Assembly: GCA_002380675.1 (NCBI GenBank)
Contig: DFWB01000216.1
Span: 1-11,478 of the forward strand
Source: Akkermansiaceae bacterium UBA4145
Lineage (GTDB): Bacteria; Verrucomicrobiota; Verrucomicrobiia; Verrucomicrobiales; Akkermansiaceae
Reading direction: 5' to 3'
Length of the DNA: 11,478 nucleotides
Shown here: positions 1 to 6,427 of the stretch, piece by piece
Layout of the letters: each line of letters starts with the position of its first letter
How positions within the stretch are numbered: the stretch's first letter is position 1
Made by a program: the position numbers and the translations under genes
Notes under the pieces: generated by a model
Database searches by the model: none
What the model saw: only the letters and a program-made list of their open reading frames with translations
What the model was told of the DNA's origin: nothing

Positions 1-220
1 TGGAGAGGTAAGTTTTCACTCTGGTTGGGTTTTTCATCGAGCAGGAGCAAATCAAACAAATACAACTAGGAAAGTGATGACAATTATTTATATGGATAGA
101 AACATGCACTTAAAAAAACCCGAAAACGAAGGTCAACAAAATGATTGGGATACATGGTGTCCAGGAGCAACTGTAGGATCTGTTATTAACACCCCTCTTA
201 ACCCTATTCTATATCCATAG
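1..220 (+). CDS. Phytanoyl-CoA dioxygenase (PhyH) family protein, C-terminal fragment
   Basis: This reading frame is open from the left edge (first full codon at base 2) to a TAG at 218-220 and gives 72 residues; the start lies outside the window. The visible part matches the end of PhyH-type Fe(II)/2-oxoglutarate dioxygenases. A G-E-V-S-F-H-S-G-W strand is followed by F-H-R-A-G-A-N and then T-T-R-K. The His at 35-37 and the Arg at 68-70 are 11 residues apart, the same spacing as the distal iron-binding His and the 2-oxoglutarate-binding Arg of human PHYH (H264, R275). The last residues, D-W-D-T-W-x-P-G and then T-P-L-N-P-x-L-Y-P, are typical of bacterial members. Such enzymes hydroxylate small molecules and the substrate cannot be told here. 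The gene is AT-rich like the convergent sulfatase, whose stop codon is 2 bp away. The H-x-D part of the iron site is outside the window. Confidence 0.85.
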   Translation, partial: GEVSFHSGWVFHRAGANQTNTTRKVMTIIYMDRNMHLKKPENEGQQNDWDTWCPGATVGSVINTPLNPILYP

Positions 221-222
221 CA

Positions 223-1590
223 TTATTGCTTGTATTTTTTCTGCCATGGAGTTTCTCCCCCTTCTTGAATATGAATCATTAATTTATTATTTAATTCTGA
301 AACCTTTTCAGGAAACTCATCAACTAAATTATTTTTTTCAAATGGATCATTTTTAAGATTATATAACTCAAGTGGTTTGTAGGGGGAATTTTGGAGAAGT
401 TTCCAATCACCAACTCTTATAGCATGATATGCTTTCCCTCCATAATTAATATTACCTTCTCTTCTTACAAAATAAATTTCTCTTTCAATTTTTAATTCGT
501 TTCCAATAAGGGTAGATAGAAAACTTTGTCCATCAAAGGAATCATTAGGTTTTAAACCCACTACAGACGTAAGTGTGGGATAAATATCTACAGTCGAATT
601 TATTTGATCAGAGGAACTTCCTTTTTTAATTACATTTGGCCAAACTATTACAGTTGGAACCCTTAGTCCACCTTCATACATACTTTGTTTTCCATCTCTT
701 AATTTCCCATTATTTGCAAGACTTTGTAAATCACCTCCATTATCACTTGTGAAAATAATCAAAGTGTTTTCATACTCTCCAATATTCTTTAAACTTCTTA
801 TAACCTTGCCAATTCCACAATCTAAATGTTCTATAAATGCAATTAGTTTAGCTCTTTTTTTAGGTAATGTAGGATCCCTTTTTATTACTTTTTGATAATA
901 TTCTTTTGGAGGTTGAACCGGAGAATGAGGAGCATTATATGCTAAATAGAGAAAAAAAGGATTGTCTTTGTTTTTTCTCGACTTAATATAATCGACCGCC
1001 CAATCTGAAAAGATATCTGTAGCATGACCCGGTGGATCAATTTCTTTATCATTTAAGCGCATGAAATTTTTACCAACTCTTCTCTTTACAACATAGTCTT
1101 CCATCATGTCCTCTAGCCATCCATGGAATAAATCAAATCCTTTTTCATTTGGAAGGTTGGGACTTGACAGACCTAAGTTCCATTTACCTATGTGAGCTGT
1201 ATGATATCCTGCTTCCTTTAATTTCTTTGGAAGAAGTATAGCATTCGGATCTAAAAACCCCCAATTGTCTTTTGGGTTAGAACGAATTAGTCCTGGAACC
1301 CCAACTTTATCTGGGTATTTTCCAGTCATAATTGAAGCTCTTGTAGGAGAACATACTGGAGAATTAGTATAAAAATAATTAAAACGCATACCGTCTTCTC
1401 TTAGCATATCGATATTAGGTGTCATTAAATCCTTTAAGCCTGAATATGATACATCAGCATAACCCTGATCATCAGTCATGATGATGATGATATTGGGTGC
1501 CTGACTGGAGGATTTGTTTCCTTCTGCAGAGGCAGCGACTGGCGCAAAACTGATAATAAGCGTTAGAAGGAGAAGGTGTATGGTATTCAT
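223..1590 (-). CDS. Secreted arylsulfatase-type sulfatase (type I, formylglycine)
   Basis: The product is a 455-residue sulfatase that hydrolyses sulfate esters, probably on an algal or other polysaccharide, outside the cytoplasm. I chose the ATG at 1590 because a signal peptide begins there (Leu/Ile-rich core, then A-S-A-E at residues 20-23). A longer frame from 1647 would place 19 unlikely residues in front of it. Active-site parts are all visible: the metal-binding D40-D41 in M-T-D-D-Q-G, the C-S-P-T-R motif with C80 (converted to formylglycine) and R84, H-I-G-K at 133-136, A-P-H at 220-222, S-D-N-G-G at 282-286 with metal ligands D283/N284, and R-D-G-K at 298-301. The C-terminal part (D-W-K-L, then E-L-Y-N-L-x-x-D-P) is usual for the family, and the length is normal. 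It has no C-terminal add-on domain, unlike the second sulfatase in the window. The body is AT-rich, but the first 30 or so codons match the rest of the window. No anaerobic maturase or formylglycine-generating enzyme gene is in the window. Confidence 0.93.
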   Translation of the reverse strand: MNTIHLLLLTLIISFAPVAASAEGNKSSSQAPNIIIIMTDDQGYADVSYSGLKDLMTPNIDMLREDGMRFNYFYTNSPVCSPTRASIMTGKYPDKVGVPGLIRSNPKDNWGFLDPNAILLPKKLKEAGYHTAHIGKWNLGLSSPNLPNEKGFDLFHGWLEDMMEDYVVKRRVGKNFMRLNDKEIDPPGHATDIFSDWAVDYIKSRKNKDNPFFLYLAYNAPHSPVQPPKEYYQKVIKRDPTLPKKRAKLIAFIEHLDCGIGKVIRSLKNIGEYENTLIIFTSDNGGDLQSLANNGKLRDGKQSMYEGGLRVPTVIVWPNVIKKGSSSDQINSTVDIYPTLTSVVGLKPNDSFDGQSFLSTLIGNELKIEREIYFVRREGNINYGGKAYHAIRVGDWKLLQNSPYKPLELYNLKNDPFEKNNLVDEFPEKVSELNNKLMIHIQEGGETPWQKKYKQ

Positions 1591-1770
1591 GATGCTGCAA
1601 AGTGCCCCATGGTCGGGTCTTTGGGATAGGTAATGGAAAGCGAACAATCTGGAGATAGGAAGCGAGAAATGATCGAGTCAGGTGTAGTGGCCCTTTCAAG
1701 AGTGGATTTATATGAAGCTGGATCCGATGCGCTGAGTTGCACTTATGACTCACATAGGATGAACTGAGGT

Positions 1771-3093
1771 GTGAGATTCTCCTGTCCCTCTTGTAATCAG
1801 GCTCTTCTGGCCCAGCAATTCGCCTCAGAGACCCAGGTGAAGTGCCCCTTTTGCGGAGTAAACTGTACCGTTCCTGCTCTCGGATCCCTGTCCGCTCCAG
1901 GTGCGGTTTCCAAACAGCAGGACCCTGCTGCAGAAGGTAGCCCGGGGGGGCAGAACTGGGGAAGTGCCGGGAACCGTGAACTGTGGACAGGTTTTGCCAT
2001 TGGGGCTGCAATCAGCGCAGGATTTCTGCTCATGATGCTTCCTCTCAAGGGTGCTTACTTTGGTGCTCTCTTTCTTGATCGCGGATGGGTGCCTTTCGTT
2101 CTGGTTCTCTTCCTCGGATGGGCAGCCGGAATCATGATCCTGAAATACCGGCGGCTGAAGGTGGAGCGGCGTGCGCTGATCATGGACGTTCTCCCTGTTT
2201 CCATCGCGGATGCGATTACTCCGCAGAATGTCGACAACTTCCTTAGCTATCAGGCCACTTTGCCCGCCAAGCTAGGGGACAGTTATATGCTTCGACGGAT
2301 TCGGAGGGGTCTTGAGCACTTTAAGGCCCGTGAGAGCAATCCTGAGGTAGCGAGCATGATGGAGATGCAGTCCGAAATTGATGCGGGAAAGATCAGTGGC
2401 AGCTACACTCTTGTGAAAGTTTTTCTCTGGGCCATTCCGATCATGGGTTTTATCGGGACAGTCCTCGGTATTTCGACCGCTATTGCAGGATTGGCAGGAG
2501 GTATGTCGGGGACTCAGGAGATGGCTTCGCTCATGGATCAGTTGACAGAGGTTACGGTCGGGCTTGGAGTTGCTTTTGATACAACTCTGGTTGCTCTCTG
2601 CATGAGCATCCTCTTAAGTTTTCCCGCCAGTGGAATGCAGAAGGCAGAGGAAGATCTCCTGGCCTCGGTGGACAGTTACTGCCTTGAAAACCTTCTGAAG
2701 AGGCTGAGTGATGCTGGTGGTGTTTCAGATATTGCCGATAATACCCGATCTCTTGCGAATGCCCTTGCCCCGGTTCTTGCGGAGAGCCAGCAAGACCTGC
2801 TACAGCAGTTAAGGGAGGTTGGAGAGGGGATGGCTGAGGGGCAGGCGAAACAGCTCCAACTGGTCGAGCAGACCACGGCTGCGATCGTTTCGCAACGATC
2901 CGTGATTGAGGAGAAGGTTGGCGCAATGGCGGAAAGCCTGGAGGTTCAGTCCAAGCACACTCTCGAGACGACATCGGAGAGGGTGAAGGCTTCATTCCAA
3001 GTCCTAGCGGAGGGAATGAAAGAGCTTAACAAGGTGCTTCGGGACCTGGACGGCAAGCAGGTCAAGATTGAGAAAAAAAGGAAGTGGTTCTGA
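1771..3093 (+). CDS. MotA/TolQ/ExbB-type channel subunit with N-terminal zinc ribbon
   Basis: This 440-residue inner-membrane protein is the likely channel-forming A subunit of an ion-driven complex. It starts at a GTG; an in-frame TGA at 1765-1767 rules out anything further upstream. Residues 5-8 (C-x-x-C) and 25-28 (C-x-x-C) form a zinc ribbon. Two hydrophobic spans lie near 72-91 and 107-124, then a cytoplasmic loop, then spans near 213-240 and 262-287. The third span holds I-P-I-M-G-F-I-G-T-V-L-G-I, the classic MotA/TolQ/ExbB signature. The fourth holds G-L-G-V-A-F-D-T-T-L-V-A-L, with an acidic D270 in the membrane. Residues about 325-430 are helical and charged, suggesting a cytoplasmic coiled tail. 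Four spans with the zinc ribbon on the cytoplasmic side imply MotA-like topology. The two following genes encode likely B-type partners. The family assignment is secure; the process it drives is unknown. Confidence 0.85.
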   Translation: MRFSCPSCNQALLAQQFASETQVKCPFCGVNCTVPALGSLSAPGAVSKQQDPAAEGSPGGQNWGSAGNRELWTGFAIGAAISAGFLLMMLPLKGAYFGALFLDRGWVPFVLVLFLGWAAGIMILKYRRLKVERRALIMDVLPVSIADAITPQNVDNFLSYQATLPAKLGDSYMLRRIRRGLEHFKARESNPEVASMMEMQSEIDAGKISGSYTLVKVFLWAIPIMGFIGTVLGISTAIAGLAGGMSGTQEMASLMDQLTEVTVGLGVAFDTTLVALCMSILLSFPASGMQKAEEDLLASVDSYCLENLLKRLSDAGGVSDIADNTRSLANALAPVLAESQQDLLQQLREVGEGMAEGQAKQLQLVEQTTAAIVSQRSVIEEKVGAMAESLEVQSKHTLETTSERVKASFQVLAEGMKELNKVLRDLDGKQVKIEKKRKWF

Positions 3094-3140
3094 GTGTAGG
3101 GGTCGAAAAGCCGGAGAAGTCGCAAAATTAATATCAGACA

Positions 3141-3941
3141 ATGGCCAGGGGGCGAACATCTGCGGGACCAGAGATCTCGTTATTTCCATTCCTTAGCATC
3201 CTTGCGTGCCTGATTGGCTCTCTTACGATTCTGATTGTCGCTCTAAGTGTGTCGGAGGTTCTTCAGGGTCGGAAAGACGAAGCGGTCGCCCGGGCTGAAG
3301 ACTATGTTGCACTGCAGGATGAAATTGCAGAGCGGGAGGCTGAGATCGAACTGAAGGAGAAGGAGCTGCAGCGGACGAATGCTGATGCCGTGGATCTGGC
3401 CGAGCTCAAGGAGCAGATTGAGAAGGTCTTGGCAGAGATCGAGACTCTTCGGAAGGAAGGGTCAAAGGTTCCTCCGCTTGTCCGTCAGGTTGACGAGGCG
3501 AAGGCGGAACGGGAGAAAATCCGGGATGCTACCAAAAAGGTTGAGGCGGGGTTGATTGAGGGGAAAGAAAAACTGGGGGAGCTTGCCAAGCAGGCTGGGA
3601 GAGGGCTTCCCCTGAGGATTCTTTCGAACTCAAACTATTTCCGGAAGGTCACTCCTGTTTTTGTGGAAGCGCGTAAGGAGGGAGTGGTCATTCACAGTCC
3701 TTCCCAGCGAGTGGAGGTCACTCGTAAGGAGATATCAAAGAATGCAAAGTTCCGGCAGGCGGTGGAGTATGTGGCATCGAAAGAAAACCGGATCATCGTA
3801 TTTCTTGTAAGGGATGATGCGCGATCCAGTTTCTATGCCGCTCGTGATTTCGCGCGGGGAGTTGGTGCGGTGACAAGTAAGGTTCCTCTGATCGGCGGAG
3901 GAGATCTGGACCTCAAGGAATTCTTCAGTAAACGGCGCTGA
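3141..3941 (+). CDS. Single-span coiled-coil protein with ExbD/TolR-like layout (B-type subunit lacking the membrane Asp)
   Basis: The product has 266 residues. The ATG at 3141 is the first start after an in-frame TAA at 3129-3131; there is no clear Shine-Dalgarno site. A short basic N-terminus leads into one membrane span (about 14-38), then a long charged coiled coil (about 45-150), then a compact domain (about 165-262). In that domain, I-I-V-F-L-V-R-D-D-A followed by a helix and V-P-L-I-G-G-G resembles the periplasmic fold of TolR/ExbD by eye. The span begins F-P-F-L-S-I-L, close to the P-F-I-D-V-M-L motif of ExbD, but Ser19 sits where ExbD has its proton-carrying Asp. It lies 47 bp after the channel gene and 7 bp before a similarly built gene. 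I infer a structural partner of the channel with the C-terminal domain in the periplasm. The membrane layout is well supported; membership of the ExbD/TolR superfamily needs a profile search. Confidence 0.75.
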   Translation: MARGRTSAGPEISLFPFLSILACLIGSLTILIVALSVSEVLQGRKDEAVARAEDYVALQDEIAEREAEIELKEKELQRTNADAVDLAELKEQIEKVLAEIETLRKEGSKVPPLVRQVDEAKAEREKIRDATKKVEAGLIEGKEKLGELAKQAGRGLPLRILSNSNYFRKVTPVFVEARKEGVVIHSPSQRVEVTRKEISKNAKFRQAVEYVASKENRIIVFLVRDDARSSFYAARDFARGVGAVTSKVPLIGGGDLDLKEFFSKRR

Positions 3942-3948
3942 TAAGGTC

Positions 3949-5040
3949 ATGGCACGACGGAGAAAAAGAGATGATGCGATGGGGAGTCTGGACTCTCTTC
4001 TCGATACTATGACGAATGTGGTGGGGGTTCTTATCGTTGTTCTGATTGTCACTCAGGTGAACGTCTCGAGTGCGGCCAAGCGGATTCGAGCCAACCTCCC
4101 GGAAGTGACTGCTGCGATGATGTCGGAGCTGGAGGCGAAGGAGAAAATTGTAATGGAGCGCCTCGTTCAGCTGAAAGAGCCCGAGATGGTGGCCCCTGAG
4201 GATGTGGAGAAGGCACGAGGGGATTTGAGCGCCTTGATCACGGACCGGAAAGAGCTCAGAAACAGCGAAGCCCGTTTCAAGAAGCTGGATCTCGAGTTGG
4301 CAATCATTAAGCAGGAGGTCGAGGAGCTAAAACAGAGGCTGGTATCCGAAGGTGGCAAACTGGCACAGTTGAGAAGCAAGGCAGAGGAGGAAGAGGAAAG
4401 TCTCAGAAACAGGAAGCCTAAACTGGTTCGCCTTCCCAACCCCCGTGTTCCGGAAGAGGAAGCGAAAGAGATCCGAATGATCATTCGCGGTGGAAAATTG
4501 ATTCATTTCGACCGTGAGAGGATCCTAGACTCCATCGCAGCCAAGGTGACACCCAGGAAGGATCTGCTATCGCGCGATCCCAAATACAAGAGTCGCTATG
4601 AGAGAAACAAAATTGTGCCACTTCTGGATAGCTTAACGGAAAGCCACCCCTTTTTCCGGTATGAATTCAAGCTGCACGAGAACGGGCATCTCCAGGTTTT
4701 CTGTTACCCGAGGGATGGGAAGGGTGAAGATCTCGAGGACCTTGTAAAACCGAGATCCGCTGGAAACAAGGTGATGGTTGAGGCCTCCTTCAACCGAGAC
4801 TATCTTCGGTTTTTTGTGACCAGAGATTCATTCGAGCATTATATCAGTGTTCGGAGAATCGCGGAGGACAAGCGGATCCCGGTCGGCTGGATCTTCGCGG
4901 ATGATGCCGCGCGTCAGACGCTGAACCTCGGAGAACGAAAGATCTGGGCTACCCCTCATCCTGACTGGAAGCCGCCGGCCCAGAAGCCTGGGAAGAAGCC
5001 CCCGGCGAAGAAAAAGCCGACGGAGGATATTCTCGACTGA
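3949..5040 (+). CDS. Single-span coiled-coil protein with MotB/ExbD-like membrane Asp (B-type subunit)
   Basis: The product has 363 residues. Its ATG follows the previous stop by 7 bp, so the two are probably co-translated. A basic, N-terminal cytoplasmic stretch (R-R-R-K-R) precedes one membrane span at about 20-40. D19 sits at the start of the span in D-T-M-T-N, which resembles the ion-binding Asp of MotB (D-F-M-T-A in E. coli, Asp32); a second acidic residue, D15, lies one turn earlier. A coiled coil covers about 55-153. The C-terminal domain (about 172-335) contains L-R-F-F-V-T-R-D-S and I-P-V-G-W-I-F, which lines up by eye with the end of the preceding protein, so the two may be distant paralogues. 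The last 25 residues are rich in Lys and Pro. No OmpA-like peptidoglycan-binding motif is visible. I infer the ion-carrying B subunit of the channel complex; the target in the envelope is unknown. Confidence 0.75.
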   Translation: MARRRKRDDAMGSLDSLLDTMTNVVGVLIVVLIVTQVNVSSAAKRIRANLPEVTAAMMSELEAKEKIVMERLVQLKEPEMVAPEDVEKARGDLSALITDRKELRNSEARFKKLDLELAIIKQEVEELKQRLVSEGGKLAQLRSKAEEEEESLRNRKPKLVRLPNPRVPEEEAKEIRMIIRGGKLIHFDRERILDSIAAKVTPRKDLLSRDPKYKSRYERNKIVPLLDSLTESHPFFRYEFKLHENGHLQVFCYPRDGKGEDLEDLVKPRSAGNKVMVEASFNRDYLRFFVTRDSFEHYISVRRIAEDKRIPVGWIFADDAARQTLNLGERKIWATPHPDWKPPAQKPGKKPPAKKKPTEDILD

Positions 5041-5053
5041 ACGGGCCTCGTTC
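5039..5053. terminator. Weak hairpin between converging genes
   Basis: GAACG at 5039-5043 and CGTTC at 5049-5053 form a 5-bp stem (6 bp with a G-T wobble) between the convergent stop regions of the third motor-type gene and the beta-propeller gene. It overlaps the stop codon of the former. There is no run of T on either side, so a role in stopping transcription from both directions is only a guess from its position. Confidence 0.3.
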
Positions 5054-5059
5054 TACTGA

Positions 5060-6301
5060 TTACTTCCAGCTGTAGGCGGTGAGACCCTTGAGGTCCCGGA
5101 TATAGACTTCGTCCCCACACACTACGAGATGAGCCCAGGTTGCTCGGCCGCTTACCTCGATCTTGCCGGCAGGCTTGAATCCTTCCGGGCTGGCGTCGAT
5201 GAGAAGAAGATATCCTCGACTGTCCAATGCGAGGATCTGCTTTCCGTTTGCTACCATCGACCAGTAATCACCAAATACCTCCCCGGTGGACCAGAGGACT
5301 TCTTTTTTCACCGGATCGATGCAGTGGAGACGCTTGTCGCGTCCATGCATGTAAATCAGGCCATCAACGACGACTGGCGAGGACATGTATCCTTCAACCT
5401 TATGTTGCCACAGGGAGGAGACGTCCTGCTTGTTCCCCTTTGTATCGACTCCATACCAGAAGGTCCCACCACCATAGGTCGAGGTGAACACTTTGTCGTC
5501 GATAACGGTAGGAGTAAGGATGTTCATTCCCCGGAAGGCTTTGACCGGAGTCTTCCAGATAACTTTTCCATCATGCGGGGCGATTCCCGCGAGTTCCATA
5601 CGAGTTTGCACCACAATCTGGTCGCGCTTTCCGATTTGGGCGCGAACCGGTGATGAAAATGCGGAGCCGAACATTGCTCTCTCATCGGAGAGGGACTTCC
5701 ACATCGTTTCTCCGTTGTCCTTGCGGATCTTGCGCAGGGCGCTGCCGACTTGAACGTAAATGCTGTCCTTGTCCAGTAGGGGAGAGCAGACAAAGCCGAA
5801 CTGAGGTTTTGTTGTTTTTTCCTTCTTGGGAAAGTCGACGCTCCATTTTTCTTTACCGGTTGCGATGTCCAGAGCGACAAGGACGTCCAGCATTCCGCCA
5901 ATGTAAATGTTCTTGCCGTCCGCTGCTGGAGAACTTCTGACCCAGCTACCATTTTTAGCAGCAAAAAACGGAACCTTCATGGATCCTGCCCATGAGCTTT
6001 CCCAGAGCTGTTTTCCGGAATCACGATCGAACGCCCGTACGATTTCGTTCTTTTTGGACTTGGTCTCAACGGTAATTACTCGATTGCCCGAGACGATGGG
6101 AGAAGAGTATCCCTCGGCGAGGCCGACTGACCATTTCTTCTTGAGATTACCCTCTGTCAGTTTGCCGGGCCAAGCCTTGGCAGACTCATGAATCTGACTG
6201 TCGCGGGTCGGGCCTCTCCACTGAAGCCAGTCGGGTCGCGCGGCGTAGACCGAAGTGCCCATCAGGGTTGTGGTAAGAAGGGTCGAAATAATACGATTCA
6301 T
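5060..6301 (-). CDS. Secreted PQQ-like beta-propeller repeat protein
   Basis: The product has 413 residues from the ATG at 6301. I chose this start because M-N-R-I-I-S-T and a hydrophobic core ending V-Y-A-A at 17-20 form a signal peptide; the frame can be extended to 6346 but adds only a non-hydrophobic leader. The mature part starts W-L-Q-W-R-G-P-x-R, the usual opening of secreted PQQ-like propellers in planctomycetes and verrucomicrobia. About eight blade-like repeats follow, each with a strand such as I-Y-I-G-G or I-Y-M-H-G and then a D-x-x-x-G-K-x-x-W turn (for example D-S-G-K-Q-L-W and A-T-G-K-E-K-W). This is the PQQ/BamB-type fold, but the Trp-docking repeats alone do not prove that it binds PQQ or is an enzyme. 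It could be a scaffold, an assembly factor or a dehydrogenase-like protein. It is downstream of the amino-sugar-type genes on the same strand after a 126-bp gap, so co-transcription is possible but not shown. Confidence 0.85.
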   Translation of the reverse strand: MNRIISTLLTTTLMGTSVYAARPDWLQWRGPTRDSQIHESAKAWPGKLTEGNLKKKWSVGLAEGYSSPIVSGNRVITVETKSKKNEIVRAFDRDSGKQLWESSWAGSMKVPFFAAKNGSWVRSSPAADGKNIYIGGMLDVLVALDIATGKEKWSVDFPKKEKTTKPQFGFVCSPLLDKDSIYVQVGSALRKIRKDNGETMWKSLSDERAMFGSAFSSPVRAQIGKRDQIVVQTRMELAGIAPHDGKVIWKTPVKAFRGMNILTPTVIDDKVFTSTYGGGTFWYGVDTKGNKQDVSSLWQHKVEGYMSSPVVVDGLIYMHGRDKRLHCIDPVKKEVLWSTGEVFGDYWSMVANGKQILALDSRGYLLLIDASPEGFKPAGKIEVSGRATWAHLVVCGDEVYIRDLKGLTAYSWK

Positions 6302-6427
6302 GGTTAGCGAGTATGTTGGAGATTGATGGACCCGGAAAAACTCCACGGGTCGATTGCAAAGTGCCTACTTTCGAGAGAGGGTCAATGTTTTGTCTCAGAT
6401 TTTGGCCGGCTGCTGTTCCCAAGGCAA

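Noticed and set aside
1479..1493. ATG/ATC trinucleotide repeat (microsatellite-like)
   Set aside because: It simply encodes the run of Ile in the conserved sulfatase strand before M-T-D-D-Q. It is too short to call a phase-variable tract, and trinucleotide steps would not shift the frame.
1472..2011. 179-codon open frame on the minus strand across the sulfatase/channel intergenic region
   Set aside because: It overlaps the starts of both divergent genes in other frames, its product is rich in Pro, Ser, His and Arg, and it has no recognisable domain. It is a shadow frame.
3911..3927. Exact 17-base match to 10641-10657 (CCTCAAGGAATTCTTCA)
   Set aside because: Both copies lie inside coding sequence (opposite strands of unrelated proteins, encoding L-K-E-F-F and E-E-F-L-E type stretches). 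There is no similarity on either side, so it is probably chance.
1771..5040. Zorya-type anti-phage system
   Set aside because: The channel plus coiled-coil partner recalls ZorA/ZorB, but there is no helicase or nuclease effector gene beside it, the B-type proteins show no OmpA-like domain, and the next gene is a convergent beta-propeller protein.
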